Shown here: positions 53,201 through 59,377 of the stretch, one piece after another
Layout of the letters: each line of letters starts with the position of its first letter
Position numbering within the stretch: the stretch's first letter is position 1
Source: CALBZG01 sp964486295
GTDB taxonomy: Bacteria; Bacillota; Clostridia; Peptostreptococcales; Anaerovoracaceae
DNA length: 59,377 nt
Direction: 5' to 3'
NCBI GenBank assembly: GCA_964486295.1
Contig: CAZAMF010000012.1
Span: 1 to 59,377 of the forward strand
Program-made: the position numbers and the translations under genes
Notes under the pieces: model-generated
Database searches by the model: none
Told to the model about the DNA's origin: nothing
Seen by the model: the letters and a program-made list of their open reading frames with translations, nothing else

Positions 53201-54276
53201 GCAAATCCCAGCCTGATCAAGCCTTTCGTAAAATATGAAATGCTGCTCTGATCATTTTTATCGATTACTTCTTTTCCCAAGGTGGCAATGCAGTCCAGAA
53301 CCGTTCCAAAGTGTTCTTTTTTGAGTTCGCTGAATTCCGCCATCAAAGTGTCCAGGAACTCTTTGATGTTCTCCATATCGATTTCCTTGAAAACATTTCT
53401 CAGATTACGGTTCATGTCATAGAGCAGATGATCGTTCAGCAGCGCCATGCCGGGCAGATGCAGCAGATAGTAGAGGTAGTAGATAGCTTCCAGTGATGAA
53501 GGGAATTTTTCTGTGAAGCTTCTGAAATAGTTGGAAATGTCGTTATAGAACATCAGGCTGACAAGGGATTCCCAAGTGTCGGCACCGGCCTTTTCTTTCC
53601 GGAGATTGTCAAAGAAAGGTTTTCCGATGCTGCCGATGGCAGACTCCTCCATATTCGGAAAAAGCTTTCTCTTAGTGCGGAACCATTCTTCGGCTTTCGA
53701 TGTTTGCTCCCAATAGTCGATGCACCCGTTCAGGAGGCCGGATGTTATGGAAACCAAAATATTATTGAAGCCCGGGATTTTGCCCAGATTGACGAGATAG
53801 GATTTGAAATAGCCGGAATTACGGATATAAAGGAGTTCATGCTTCTGCATATCCTTTTGGATCATCCCGAGACATTGAAATATAATGAGTTCCGGAAATC
53901 CCTCAAGGCTGGAGAGCCGGTCCATGAATTTGATCAGAGTACGGATCAGCAGCTCCCGGTGCATTTCGGACATTTCAAGAGAGAAAAGCTTCTTAAAAAT
54001 ATCTACCAAAACAGAAAGGGCCTTTTCGGCCTCATCCAGTGAATTGTATAGCCAGATATCCTCCAGGCAGATCGTATGGAGCGAATCGATCACATACTGG
54101 TCGTTGCGATATTTGTGATTCAATTCCGTCAGAAAATCCTGCGTTCGTTTGTAAACGCCCCATTTGGATCTGGAAAGCTCCATAAACCATTTCTGGTCTT
54201 CCGGAATATCTGGGATCGCATCGCGGGTCCTGGACAGATTGGCCTCTAGCGCCTTTGAAGAAAACACCTCAGACAT
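50203..54276 (-). CDS. PEP synthase/PPDK-like phosphohistidine dikinase with large unassigned N-terminal region
   Basis: 1357 residues. Residues 1-865 are predominantly alpha-helical with no domain I recognise. About 866-1215 is a PPDK/PpsA-type ATP-grasp: the R949 loop VRSGSSISMPGAMKTFLN matches PPDK RSG-SMPGM, and the distal block IEFTFESD-QPEGLYILQTR has Q1208 and R1210. About 1230-1357 is the swivelling phosphohistidine domain with GGVTSHAAVTAAGLGK and phospho-acceptor His1298. The C-terminal PEP/pyruvate barrel of PPDK and PpsA is missing. Inferred: ATP-dependent autophosphorylation with transfer to an unknown acceptor, as in rifampicin phosphotransferase or glucan dikinases. A GAPDH-like gene follows on the same strand. 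Confidence 0.85.
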   Translation of the reverse strand: MSEVFSSKALEANLSRTRDAIPDIPEDQKWFMELSRSKWGVYKRTQDFLTELNHKYRNDQYVIDSLHTICLEDIWLYNSLDEAEKALSVLVDIFKKLFSLEMSEMHRELLIRTLIKFMDRLSSLEGFPELIIFQCLGMIQKDMQKHELLYIRNSGYFKSYLVNLGKIPGFNNILVSITSGLLNGCIDYWEQTSKAEEWFRTKRKLFPNMEESAIGSIGKPFFDNLRKEKAGADTWESLVSLMFYNDISNYFRSFTEKFPSSLEAIYYLYYLLHLPGMALLNDHLLYDMNRNLRNVFKEIDMENIKEFLDTLMAEFSELKKEHFGTVLDCIATLGKEVIDKNDQSSISYFTKGLIRLGFAYPGELRLNEDWQTKADPNHVKNIRVWLELIGYNPSAMRELLAALIANLKLGGIFISDTDLFQRDVTKLLNADIMPVFREIKQLARIFPIYFRDIGAEGELRDATTAVDELHMRKDRLIHFLRKQIHTESNNTHIELTKKIIHYWYDGNREPLRGVVPYDIYEELGMQSKWFSGVNAVLISLCRMLQAGPEKLLELDLDELAENLGKVTAGNEKDRRRVNYIFQIYSMLLEKYSLESEDILLTLKGSNHFSAAELEALEKHFESRDWEECVRRIYKMMSRLKSVILDPNRSEALENIYYKRHIAVGIPSMYGQYMEPKFEALGLMYRLERTAAKLMTQVVQPFNSEYITARTFRRIYDILLLFREGLELDGIYNPGFNSHLNMLKYGLSSPSFSIDQFINIFQFVGQDMKQIIREYFFDFYDRPLSIIIPQVLKHNGEEGRQMYLRESEKFLRDNLSSAFLVQELDNFITDIINALRSMIDNYSEALIENMMTYDPDLAFSLLTRKSEEVDNPVFLGAKAFFLKQLITYGLPVPPGFVITTEVFRHRDTITRHPHMNEDFNRLIRRNISDIEKVTGQNFGKTENPLLFSVRSGSSISMPGAMKTFLNVGMNDEIAEALGNAPGMGWTAWDCYRRFLQSWGMAFGIDRDIFDRVISEHKEKSGIELKVQFTKEQMRDVAYAYKKVLEDHNVQIESDPFNQLKQAIRSVLDSWDSESAAYYRQHMQIADGWGTAILVQKMVLGNLPAKAGTGVIFTNSPFNEYSGVNLYGDFTLCGQGEDVVSGLVDTLPISEHQRKNHYKDSSISLESGFPLIYEALKNHARQLIEKQGYVHQEIEFTFESDQPEGLYILQTRNQNLKKQKSFTSFVPSPNEMKLSGHGIGVSSGALSGFLAFDMEDMKALKEKYPEGKIILVRPDTVPDDIPLIFVCDGLVTAKGGVTSHAAVTAAGLGKVCIVKCRGLIVYETEKRCILNRHAFGPGDQISIDGNLGNVYEGNYEIND

Positions 54277-54394
54277 GATAAAGTCTCCCGTAAATCAAAT
54301 AACAGCAAGCCTCTGACTTACTGATTAAAAGTATAGCACAACCCCCCTCCGAAATGAATAGAAAAGCGCGTTTTCATTCTTCTAAAATATGGCT

Positions 54395-55030
54395 TTAAGC
54401 ACTGAGAGTTTCCGCATATGATTTGGATCCATCTTTTATTTTGGCAGCCATCATGTTTAAAATCAAGTTGGCGGCATCCTTCTTCTTCATGATGGTCCCG
54501 ATCCCGCCTGAAATGTTGTTGGAAAGCCCGCTGTTCTGATAGATGTTCATCTGCGCATATGGAAATTCGCCATTGAAGTCATCTTCGTTATAGCCCAGAA
54601 GTATCAGCGCACTGTTCACACCCTGTTCCAAAGTGAGAGGCTTATCCGGTGCAAAGGTCCCGTCATCAATTCCCTGCAGAAGTCCTTTCGAAGCTGCTAC
54701 ACTAATATAAACCGCTGCCGGGTTTTTCACTCCCACATCCTTATATTGTGAAGTCCCGAACTCTTCAGAGGCTGCCAGATCTTTGTAAGGGGATGCCATC
54801 ACCAGCATCCTGGCGAATTCCGCTCTGGTCAGAGGTTTTTCATAATCATCTACGGCGGCCGGCTCCAGGGATAGCGCACCAACAGACGTAAGCAACAATG
54901 TAATATTGTCTACCGTTGAAACCGCACTGATCACATTGGTTGAAGCTGAGTTGTCAACCGCATTGGAAAGTACGGTAAAGTTCGCGAAAATAAGCGTGCA
55001 GATGACCGTTACAGTAAATAACGTCCTCAA
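54395..55030 (-). CDS. S-layer homology domain protein (open part of an amber-interrupted frame)
   Basis: 211 residues from a TTG at 55030, with no ribosome site. A signal-peptide-like start (LFTVTVICTLIFANFTVLSNA) precedes two SLH units: about 65-90 (YEKPLTRAEFARMLVMAS) and about 94-150 (YKDVGVKNPAAVYISVAASKGLLQG, DGTFAPDKPLTLEQGV). SLH domains bind wall polymers. The same frame continues upstream through one TAG (55048-55046) to an ATG at 55090 with an ideal AAAAGGAG. That suggests either a nonsense mutation, a recoded codon, or start at TTG. The protein is short for the SLH class and has no separate functional domain. Confidence 0.75.
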   Translation of the reverse strand: MRTLFTVTVICTLIFANFTVLSNAVDNSASTNVISAVSTVDNITLLLTSVGALSLEPAAVDDYEKPLTRAEFARMLVMASPYKDLAASEEFGTSQYKDVGVKNPAAVYISVAASKGLLQGIDDGTFAPDKPLTLEQGVNSALILLGYNEDDFNGEFPYAQMNIYQNSGLSNNISGGIGTIMKKKDAANLILNMMAAKIKDGSKSYAETLSA

Positions 55031-55045
55031 TCTATGATTTTGTAT

Positions 55046-55105
55046 CTAACTGAATATTTTCATCCTGGTATTTGTATAATGCAATAGCATTATACGTCTC
55101 CTTTT
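55046..55105 (-). other. Ribosome site, ATG and in-frame TAG upstream of the SLH gene
   Basis: AAAAGGAG (55105-55098), 7 bases, then ATG 55090 opens 14 codons (MLLHYTNTRMKIFS) and meets TAG at 55048-55046. The frame then reads IQNHRLRTLFTVTV into the SLH signal peptide with no further stop. The basic residues just after the TAG are what a signal-peptide n-region should contain. Confidence 0.7.
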
Positions 55106-55229
55106 CTTTTTTAGTATGATTCGGACTGCTTGTTTGGATTTTCAATCATGTTCTACAATCAGGATACATTTTTTATGTATGCAACCGGTGAAAACTGAAT
55201 GGCATTTTTATAAAATATACCTGAGGATA
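55106..55229. other. Intergenic region between the SLH and glpA-like genes
   Basis: About 125 AT-rich bases between divergent genes. I see no clear promoter for the SLH gene and no other feature. Confidence 0.5.
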
Positions 55230-55238
55230 TGCTATAAT
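55230..55238 (+). promoter_or_regulatory. Extended -10 promoter for the GlpA/GlpB-like genes
   Basis: TGC-TATAAT is a perfect extended -10 with TATAAT at 55233-55238, about 43 bases before the start. The -35 region (AT-rich TTTATAAAA) is poor, which is expected for extended -10 promoters. Confidence 0.6.
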
Positions 55239-55280
55239 TTATTCTATAAATCATAGTGCTTCAAGGGAGACGGTAGCTGA

Positions 55281-56792
55281 ATGGAATTTTTGGATGTCGC
55301 AATCATCGGGGCTGGAGCGATAGGCAACGCCATCGCCCGTGAATTGTCGAAATATGATCTGAATATTTGCGTAATAGAAAAAGAAGCCGATGTAGCTTTC
55401 GGTATCAGCGGAAGAAACAGCGGCGTTTTGCATGCCGGTTTCAATAATAAGCCGGCGACGCTGATGGCGGAGCTTTGCGTAAAAGGTTCCCGGGGTTTCG
55501 CCGGGGAAGCTGCCGGGCTGGGAATAGAACTGCAAAGGACAGGAAAATTGGTAACGGCACTGTTCGAGGAAGATATCGAAGCTCTGTACAAATTGAAGGA
55601 ACAGGGTGAAGCCAATCAAGTCGACGGCCTGGAAATCATCAGCGCTTCCGAAATCAGAAAAATCAACGAAAATATCCGCGGTGTGGCGGCTCTCCGTTCG
55701 AATGCAACCGGAATATTCGATCCCTTTTTATACACCATCGCTTTGGCGGAAGAAGCTTGTCTGAATAAAGTACAATACTATTTCTACCATGAGGTTTCAT
55801 CCATCATTCCGTTGTCCCGGGCAGTGTGCCCATCCGACGCGCATCAAAAAATCCGGAATCCGGTTTGGCCGGAAGCCGATGACCAGGGATTCAAGATCAA
55901 TTGTTTCAACAGATCCGAGGGGTCTGAAAAAATCATATACACCAATTGGATCATAAATTGTGCCGGACTGTTCTCTGATAAGATCTGCAGAATGATGGGG
56001 ATCAACGATTATACAATCCACCCATGCAGAGGGGAATACCACATCCTGGACAAGGATCTGGGGCAGAAACTCCGGATCCCTGTTTACCCCGTTCCCAACG
56101 AAAAGGCAGGCGGATTGGGAGTCCATCTTACGCCTACCGCTCATGGAAATCTGATGATCGGACCAAGTGCGGAATATATTGATTTTCGTGAAGACTTCAG
56201 CACGACGGAATCTGTCATGGATGGCCTGTTTACCCAGGGTCAGCAGCTGTTTCCGGGTATTGAACGGTCCCGCATCATCAGAAGCTTTTCCGGGATCCGC
56301 CCAAAGCTTGCTTCTGAGAGCGAAGGCGGTTATCTTGATTTTGTTATAAAAGAAAGTGAAAAACACAAGGGGTTCGTGATTCTTGCCGGCATTGAATCGC
56401 CGGGACTAACAGCATCTATACCGATTGCAGGAAAAGTCGCGGAAATCGTTTTTAGAGGGGGGACGCCCGCACTCAAAAAGGAGTTCCGGCGCCGTGCGGA
56501 TGTGAATTGGGGCGATATGAGTTGTGATTCGGGCACCCGCAGGATGATTTGCCGCTGCGAATCCAAATCTGAAATGCAGATCTTACAAGCTTATGATGAT
56601 ATCCTCAGAATAGGGGGGATCCCTACTGTGAAAGGCATCAAGAACAGGACCGGGGCCGGAATGGGAAATTGTCAGGGGAGTTTTTGCACCGTCAATATGA
56701 TCGATCTTCTGGAGCAAAAACGAGGTGTGGATCCTCTTGATTTTTGCCTGGACAGCCCAAAGAGCAACTTATTTGCCGGGAGAACAAGATGA
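55281..56792 (+). CDS. GlpA-like FAD-dependent glycerol-3-phosphate oxidoreductase with BFD-like iron-sulfur domain
   Basis: 503 residues. The DAO fold starts with the FAD motif IIGAGAIGNAIARELSKYD and covers about 1-400 with FGISGRNSGVLHAGFNN. The C-terminal BFD-like domain (about 420-475) supplies four cysteines: C424, C426 (CRC), C464 and C469 (CQGSFC), a probable [2Fe-2S] site. GlpA homologues oxidise glycerol 3-phosphate with a GlpB partner, but other 2-hydroxy or amino acids are possible. It overlaps the next gene by 4 bases (ATGA). GGGAGA precedes the ATG. Confidence 0.88.
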   Translation: MEFLDVAIIGAGAIGNAIARELSKYDLNICVIEKEADVAFGISGRNSGVLHAGFNNKPATLMAELCVKGSRGFAGEAAGLGIELQRTGKLVTALFEEDIEALYKLKEQGEANQVDGLEIISASEIRKINENIRGVAALRSNATGIFDPFLYTIALAEEACLNKVQYYFYHEVSSIIPLSRAVCPSDAHQKIRNPVWPEADDQGFKINCFNRSEGSEKIIYTNWIINCAGLFSDKICRMMGINDYTIHPCRGEYHILDKDLGQKLRIPVYPVPNEKAGGLGVHLTPTAHGNLMIGPSAEYIDFREDFSTTESVMDGLFTQGQQLFPGIERSRIIRSFSGIRPKLASESEGGYLDFVIKESEKHKGFVILAGIESPGLTASIPIAGKVAEIVFRGGTPALKKEFRRRADVNWGDMSCDSGTRRMICRCESKSEMQILQAYDDILRIGGIPTVKGIKNRTGAGMGNCQGSFCTVNMIDLLEQKRGVDPLDFCLDSPKSNLFAGRTR

Positions 56793-58198
56793 CGGGAATA
56801 TTGAAAGAAAAAACAGTCTGCGACCCGATAAAAAAAGATGTGGTAATTATAGGCGGAGGCCCAGCCGGGTTGGCTGTTGCTGACAAACTGCCGGACCTTG
56901 GTGTCCGGGACGTGGTGCTTTTTGAGAAAGAAGACTACCTGGGCGGTGTTCTTCCACAATGCATCCACGACGGTTTCGGGCTCACAAAATTCGGCAGAAA
57001 TATAACAGGGCCGGAATACGCCCATCTTTATATTCAACAAATTCGGCACAAAATGATAGAGGCTGTTTGCTGCGCGACGGCCATGGATGTTTTCTCAAAA
57101 GAAGGCAAAAAATACGTTTCTGTCATAACACCGGATGGCGAATTTTTGTATGAAGCCCGCGCAATCGTTCTAGCGACGGGGTGCAGGGAACGCGGCAGGG
57201 GCAATCTTGGAATCCCCGGCGCCCGCCTGGCAGGGATCTACACTGCCGGAACCGCTCAGGCTTTTATCAACCTGAAAAACCTCATGCTGGGAAAGCGCAT
57301 TGTGATCCTTGGTTCCGGGGATATCGGGCTCATCATGGCCAGACGGCTGACCCTGGAAGGCGCAGAGGTGGTCTGTGTCGTAGAAAAAGAACCCATCCCG
57401 GGCGGACTCAAAAGGAACGTCATCCAGTGCCTTGAAGACTTTGGCATCCCACTTCTGACTGATTCCATCGTAACGAATATATTCGGCAGCGGGCGGGTCG
57501 AGAGCGTCGAAATTGCCGCCTCAGACGGAACCGACAGAAGAAGTTTATGTTGTGATACGCTGATTCTTTCGGCAGGCCTGATCCCGGAAGACGGTATATT
57601 GAGTACTGATGCGCCCGGTATTTTCGTTTGCGGAAATGCCCTCTATGTTCATGGTCTGGTGGATGATGTCTCAAAAAGCGGGGAAGAAGTGGCTGCAGCA
57701 GTGGCAGAATATCTGGAAGTCAAACAGAATCCTTCACTATGCGACGGATCTATTACCCAGGGTCCATCGTCCAAGATCCGTTATGCAATAGAAAATGTGC
57801 ACTTGACAAGAGCGGCACATCAATATGAGCTGGCTGAAAAGCATCTGAAGGACCTGCAATCGGCTACCGTCAGGACCATAACTTGCATCCTGTGCCCTAA
57901 CGGGTGTGAAATCGATGAAGAACTTCGGGGTGGAAAATGCGAGAAAGGCGCAGAATATGCCAAAGCAGAAATGACGGCGCCGAAAAGAGTCTTGACTTCT
58001 TCTGTGAAAGTAGCAGAAGACAGATCGCGCCTTCTTAGTGTACGTACAACGAAGCCGGTACCGAGAGAGAAACTAAAAGATGGTATTTTGAAACTTCACG
58101 ATATCGAAGTGCAAGCCCCGCTTCATCCGGGCGATGTGATCATACCGAACTTCCTGGAGGAGGGTATCGATCTGATCGCCACTTCCGAGCTGCTTTAG
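56789..58198 (+). CDS. GlpB-like FAD/NAD oxidoreductase fused to DUF1667
   Basis: 469 residues. VVIIGGGPAGLAVADKL starts a pyridine-nucleotide-disulfide-type FAD domain, with GGVLPQCIHDGFGL and a second dinucleotide motif, VILGSGDIGLIMARRL, around 170. From about 360 the DUF1667 module follows with cysteines C366, C369, C373 (CILCPNGC) and C384 (GGKCEKG), a probable iron-sulfur site. In many clostridia GlpA, GlpB and DUF1667 are three genes; here the last two are joined. The ATGA overlap with the previous gene suggests equimolar synthesis. The electron acceptor is unknown. Confidence 0.88.
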   Translation: MTGILKEKTVCDPIKKDVVIIGGGPAGLAVADKLPDLGVRDVVLFEKEDYLGGVLPQCIHDGFGLTKFGRNITGPEYAHLYIQQIRHKMIEAVCCATAMDVFSKEGKKYVSVITPDGEFLYEARAIVLATGCRERGRGNLGIPGARLAGIYTAGTAQAFINLKNLMLGKRIVILGSGDIGLIMARRLTLEGAEVVCVVEKEPIPGGLKRNVIQCLEDFGIPLLTDSIVTNIFGSGRVESVEIAASDGTDRRSLCCDTLILSAGLIPEDGILSTDAPGIFVCGNALYVHGLVDDVSKSGEEVAAAVAEYLEVKQNPSLCDGSITQGPSSKIRYAIENVHLTRAAHQYELAEKHLKDLQSATVRTITCILCPNGCEIDEELRGGKCEKGAEYAKAEMTAPKRVLTSSVKVAEDRSRLLSVRTTKPVPREKLKDGILKLHDIEVQAPLHPGDVIIPNFLEEGIDLIATSELL

Positions 58199-59316
58199 AT
58201 CAGCTCCGTTTCAAAAGGAAACCGGTACGGCAGATCCAAAAGGTTCCTGACATCGCAAAGGTCTTTCTGGACGGATTTGCCGGCAGGAACGCCTTTGTCT
58301 TTCCGGTCCAGCCAGGCCAAATACTCTTTTTCGCCGGCCGTATAAATTCGCTCACAGCCTGGTGCGGTTTTTGATTTTCTCAATTCTCTCAATATCTTAC
58401 CGGCGGTCTCTTTGAAGGTATCCGCTCCTAAAAATGCCTCTGTGTCGATGGCCATGAAAAAATGGCCTAAATGGATCGGGGCTTTCTGACCATAATCATC
58501 CAGACCCGACAACATTTTTAAAAAGCATCCTGCCTGTAAAGCTGCCGATAGTATCTCAACAACAGTTGAATACCCGTACCCCTTGTGTCCACCCAGCGTC
58601 TCGCCCGTACCGCCCAGAGGAAGCAGCGCCGCTTCTCCGTTGGTCAGGTCACTCAGTATCTGGTTGCTGTCTGTTTTGATCTCTCCATCCCGTCCGATGA
58701 CGAGTCCGTACGGTGTATCAAACCCCATACGGGCATAATACTCGATCTTTCCCCTTTGCGTGATGCTTGTGGCACAATCGATCATGAATGGGAATTCTTC
58801 ATCTGTAGGCAGGCCGAAGGTCAGCGGATTCGTCCCCAGGATGTTTTCCACCCCGAAGGTCGGCGCCGTGGATGGCCGGGCATTCGTTCCCGTGATTCCA
58901 ATCATATTTTGACGTGTAGCCATGGTCGCATAGTACCCGGCTATACCGTAATGAGAGGAATTTCTTGCCGCCACCATTCCCATGCCGTATTGCTTTGCCT
59001 TTCTGATTGCCAATTCCATAGATTTATAGGCTACTACCATGCCCATCCCGTCATGGCCGTCCACCACAGCTGTTGTGGCAGTTTCTTTTACAATTTCGAA
59101 ATTCGTGACCGGTTTCTGCATGCCGCACAGGATCCGGTCGATATAGATCGGTTTAAAACGGTTGACACCATGGCTGTCGATGCCTCTTCTATCGCTTTCG
59201 GCCAGTACATCCGCACAGATGGCTGCATCATCCGCAGGTACGCCTGCTTTGATGAACGCGCTTGTCATAAAATCCGTAATTTGACGCCAAGGGATAAAAA
59301 CTGGTTCCTTCTCCAT
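58195..59316 (-). CDS. Malate/L-lactate dehydrogenase-like (Ldh/MDH type 2) oxidoreductase
   Basis: 373 residues of the NAD(P)-dependent Ldh_2 family, unrelated in fold to classical MDH/LDH. Marks are ESDRRGIDSHGVNRF, the catalytic-region RNSSHYGIAGYY, GTNARPSTAPTFG, LGTNPLTFGLPT and GHKGYGYSTVVEI. Members reduce or oxidise 2-oxo acids, ureidoglycolate, sulfolactate or 2,3-diketogulonate; the substrate is not evident. I start at ATG 59316 after GAGGAGG. Its stop overlaps the stop of the convergent GlpB-like gene by 3 bases. Confidence 0.88.
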   Translation of the reverse strand: MEKEPVFIPWRQITDFMTSAFIKAGVPADDAAICADVLAESDRRGIDSHGVNRFKPIYIDRILCGMQKPVTNFEIVKETATTAVVDGHDGMGMVVAYKSMELAIRKAKQYGMGMVAARNSSHYGIAGYYATMATRQNMIGITGTNARPSTAPTFGVENILGTNPLTFGLPTDEEFPFMIDCATSITQRGKIEYYARMGFDTPYGLVIGRDGEIKTDSNQILSDLTNGEAALLPLGGTGETLGGHKGYGYSTVVEILSAALQAGCFLKMLSGLDDYGQKAPIHLGHFFMAIDTEAFLGADTFKETAGKILRELRKSKTAPGCERIYTAGEKEYLAWLDRKDKGVPAGKSVQKDLCDVRNLLDLPYRFPFETELI

Positions 59317-59377
59317 GATCCGCCCTCCTCGTATTATTAAGTAGTAGTATTTATAGTCCCTCTCCAAGGACTGTATG

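Overview
This window reads as a chromosomal segment of an anaerobic Firmicute of class Clostridia (by inference, something near the Anaerovoracaceae/Eubacteriales group). The evidence is strong AAGGAGG-type ribosome binding sites, sigma-A promoters, a T-box leader, HisZ with short-form HisG, B12-dependent MetH without a reactivation domain, 3-hydroxybutyryl-CoA dehydrogenase, a TM1266-type hydrogenase regulator, an S-layer homology protein, and the rho/prmC/prfA/rpmE neighbourhood. I saw no IS elements, CRISPR arrays, tRNA or rRNA genes. Most of the window is housekeeping or biosynthetic DNA, with unusual genes scattered through it.

Layout. 1-2.4 kb: a phosphohexomutase and a Crp/Fnr regulator, converging. 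2.5-3.6 kb: rplM-rpsI with promoter and terminator. 3.6-11.3 kb: a complete, tightly packed operon hisZ-G-D-C-B-H-A-F-IE on the minus strand behind a good promoter. 11.4-26.8 kb: a minus-strand series metF, metH, LCP protein, rho, DUF1385, prmC, C_GCAxxG protein, rpmE, prfA, sua5, rpiB, upp, tyrS. It is interrupted at 16.5-18.4 kb by a plus-strand unit: promoter, T-box with a UGG specifier, and a lone TrpB2-type tryptophan synthase beta chain. 27-33 kb: a putrescine-type aminotransferase, then purB-purA followed by a CofE-like (F420 ligase family) gene. 33-36 kb: an uptake ABC system whose permease and ATPase are fused, led by a TM1266-type regulator and a leader RNA that looks like an attenuator. 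36-44.7 kb: a PhzF-like isomerase, lytic transglycosylase, MFS transporter, hbd, pgi, a CapD/FlaA1-like nucleotide-sugar enzyme and a trypsin-fold protein with a destroyed catalytic triad. 44.8-48.8 kb: metY-metA-DUF4230-EamA on the plus strand. 48.9-54.3 kb: a noncanonical 417-residue GAPDH behind a 1357-residue phosphohistidine dikinase-like protein with a large unassigned N-terminal region. 54.4-59.4 kb: an S-layer homology gene with an in-frame amber codon near its start, a GlpA/GlpB-like flavoprotein pair (GlpB fused to DUF1667), and a malate/lactate dehydrogenase-like gene.

How it fits together. Methionine can be made here by MetA (Glu111, the acetyl-CoA type), MetY (O-acetylhomoserine sulfhydrylase), MetF and MetH. 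Histidine is made from PRPP by the his operon, in which no histidinol-phosphatase gene is visible. AMP is made from IMP by PurA/PurB. The best candidates for undescribed biology are the attenuator-like leader at 35780-35880, the dikinase-like giant with its GAPDH partner, the pseudoprotease, the CofE homologue in a purine operon, and the amber-interrupted S-layer homology gene.
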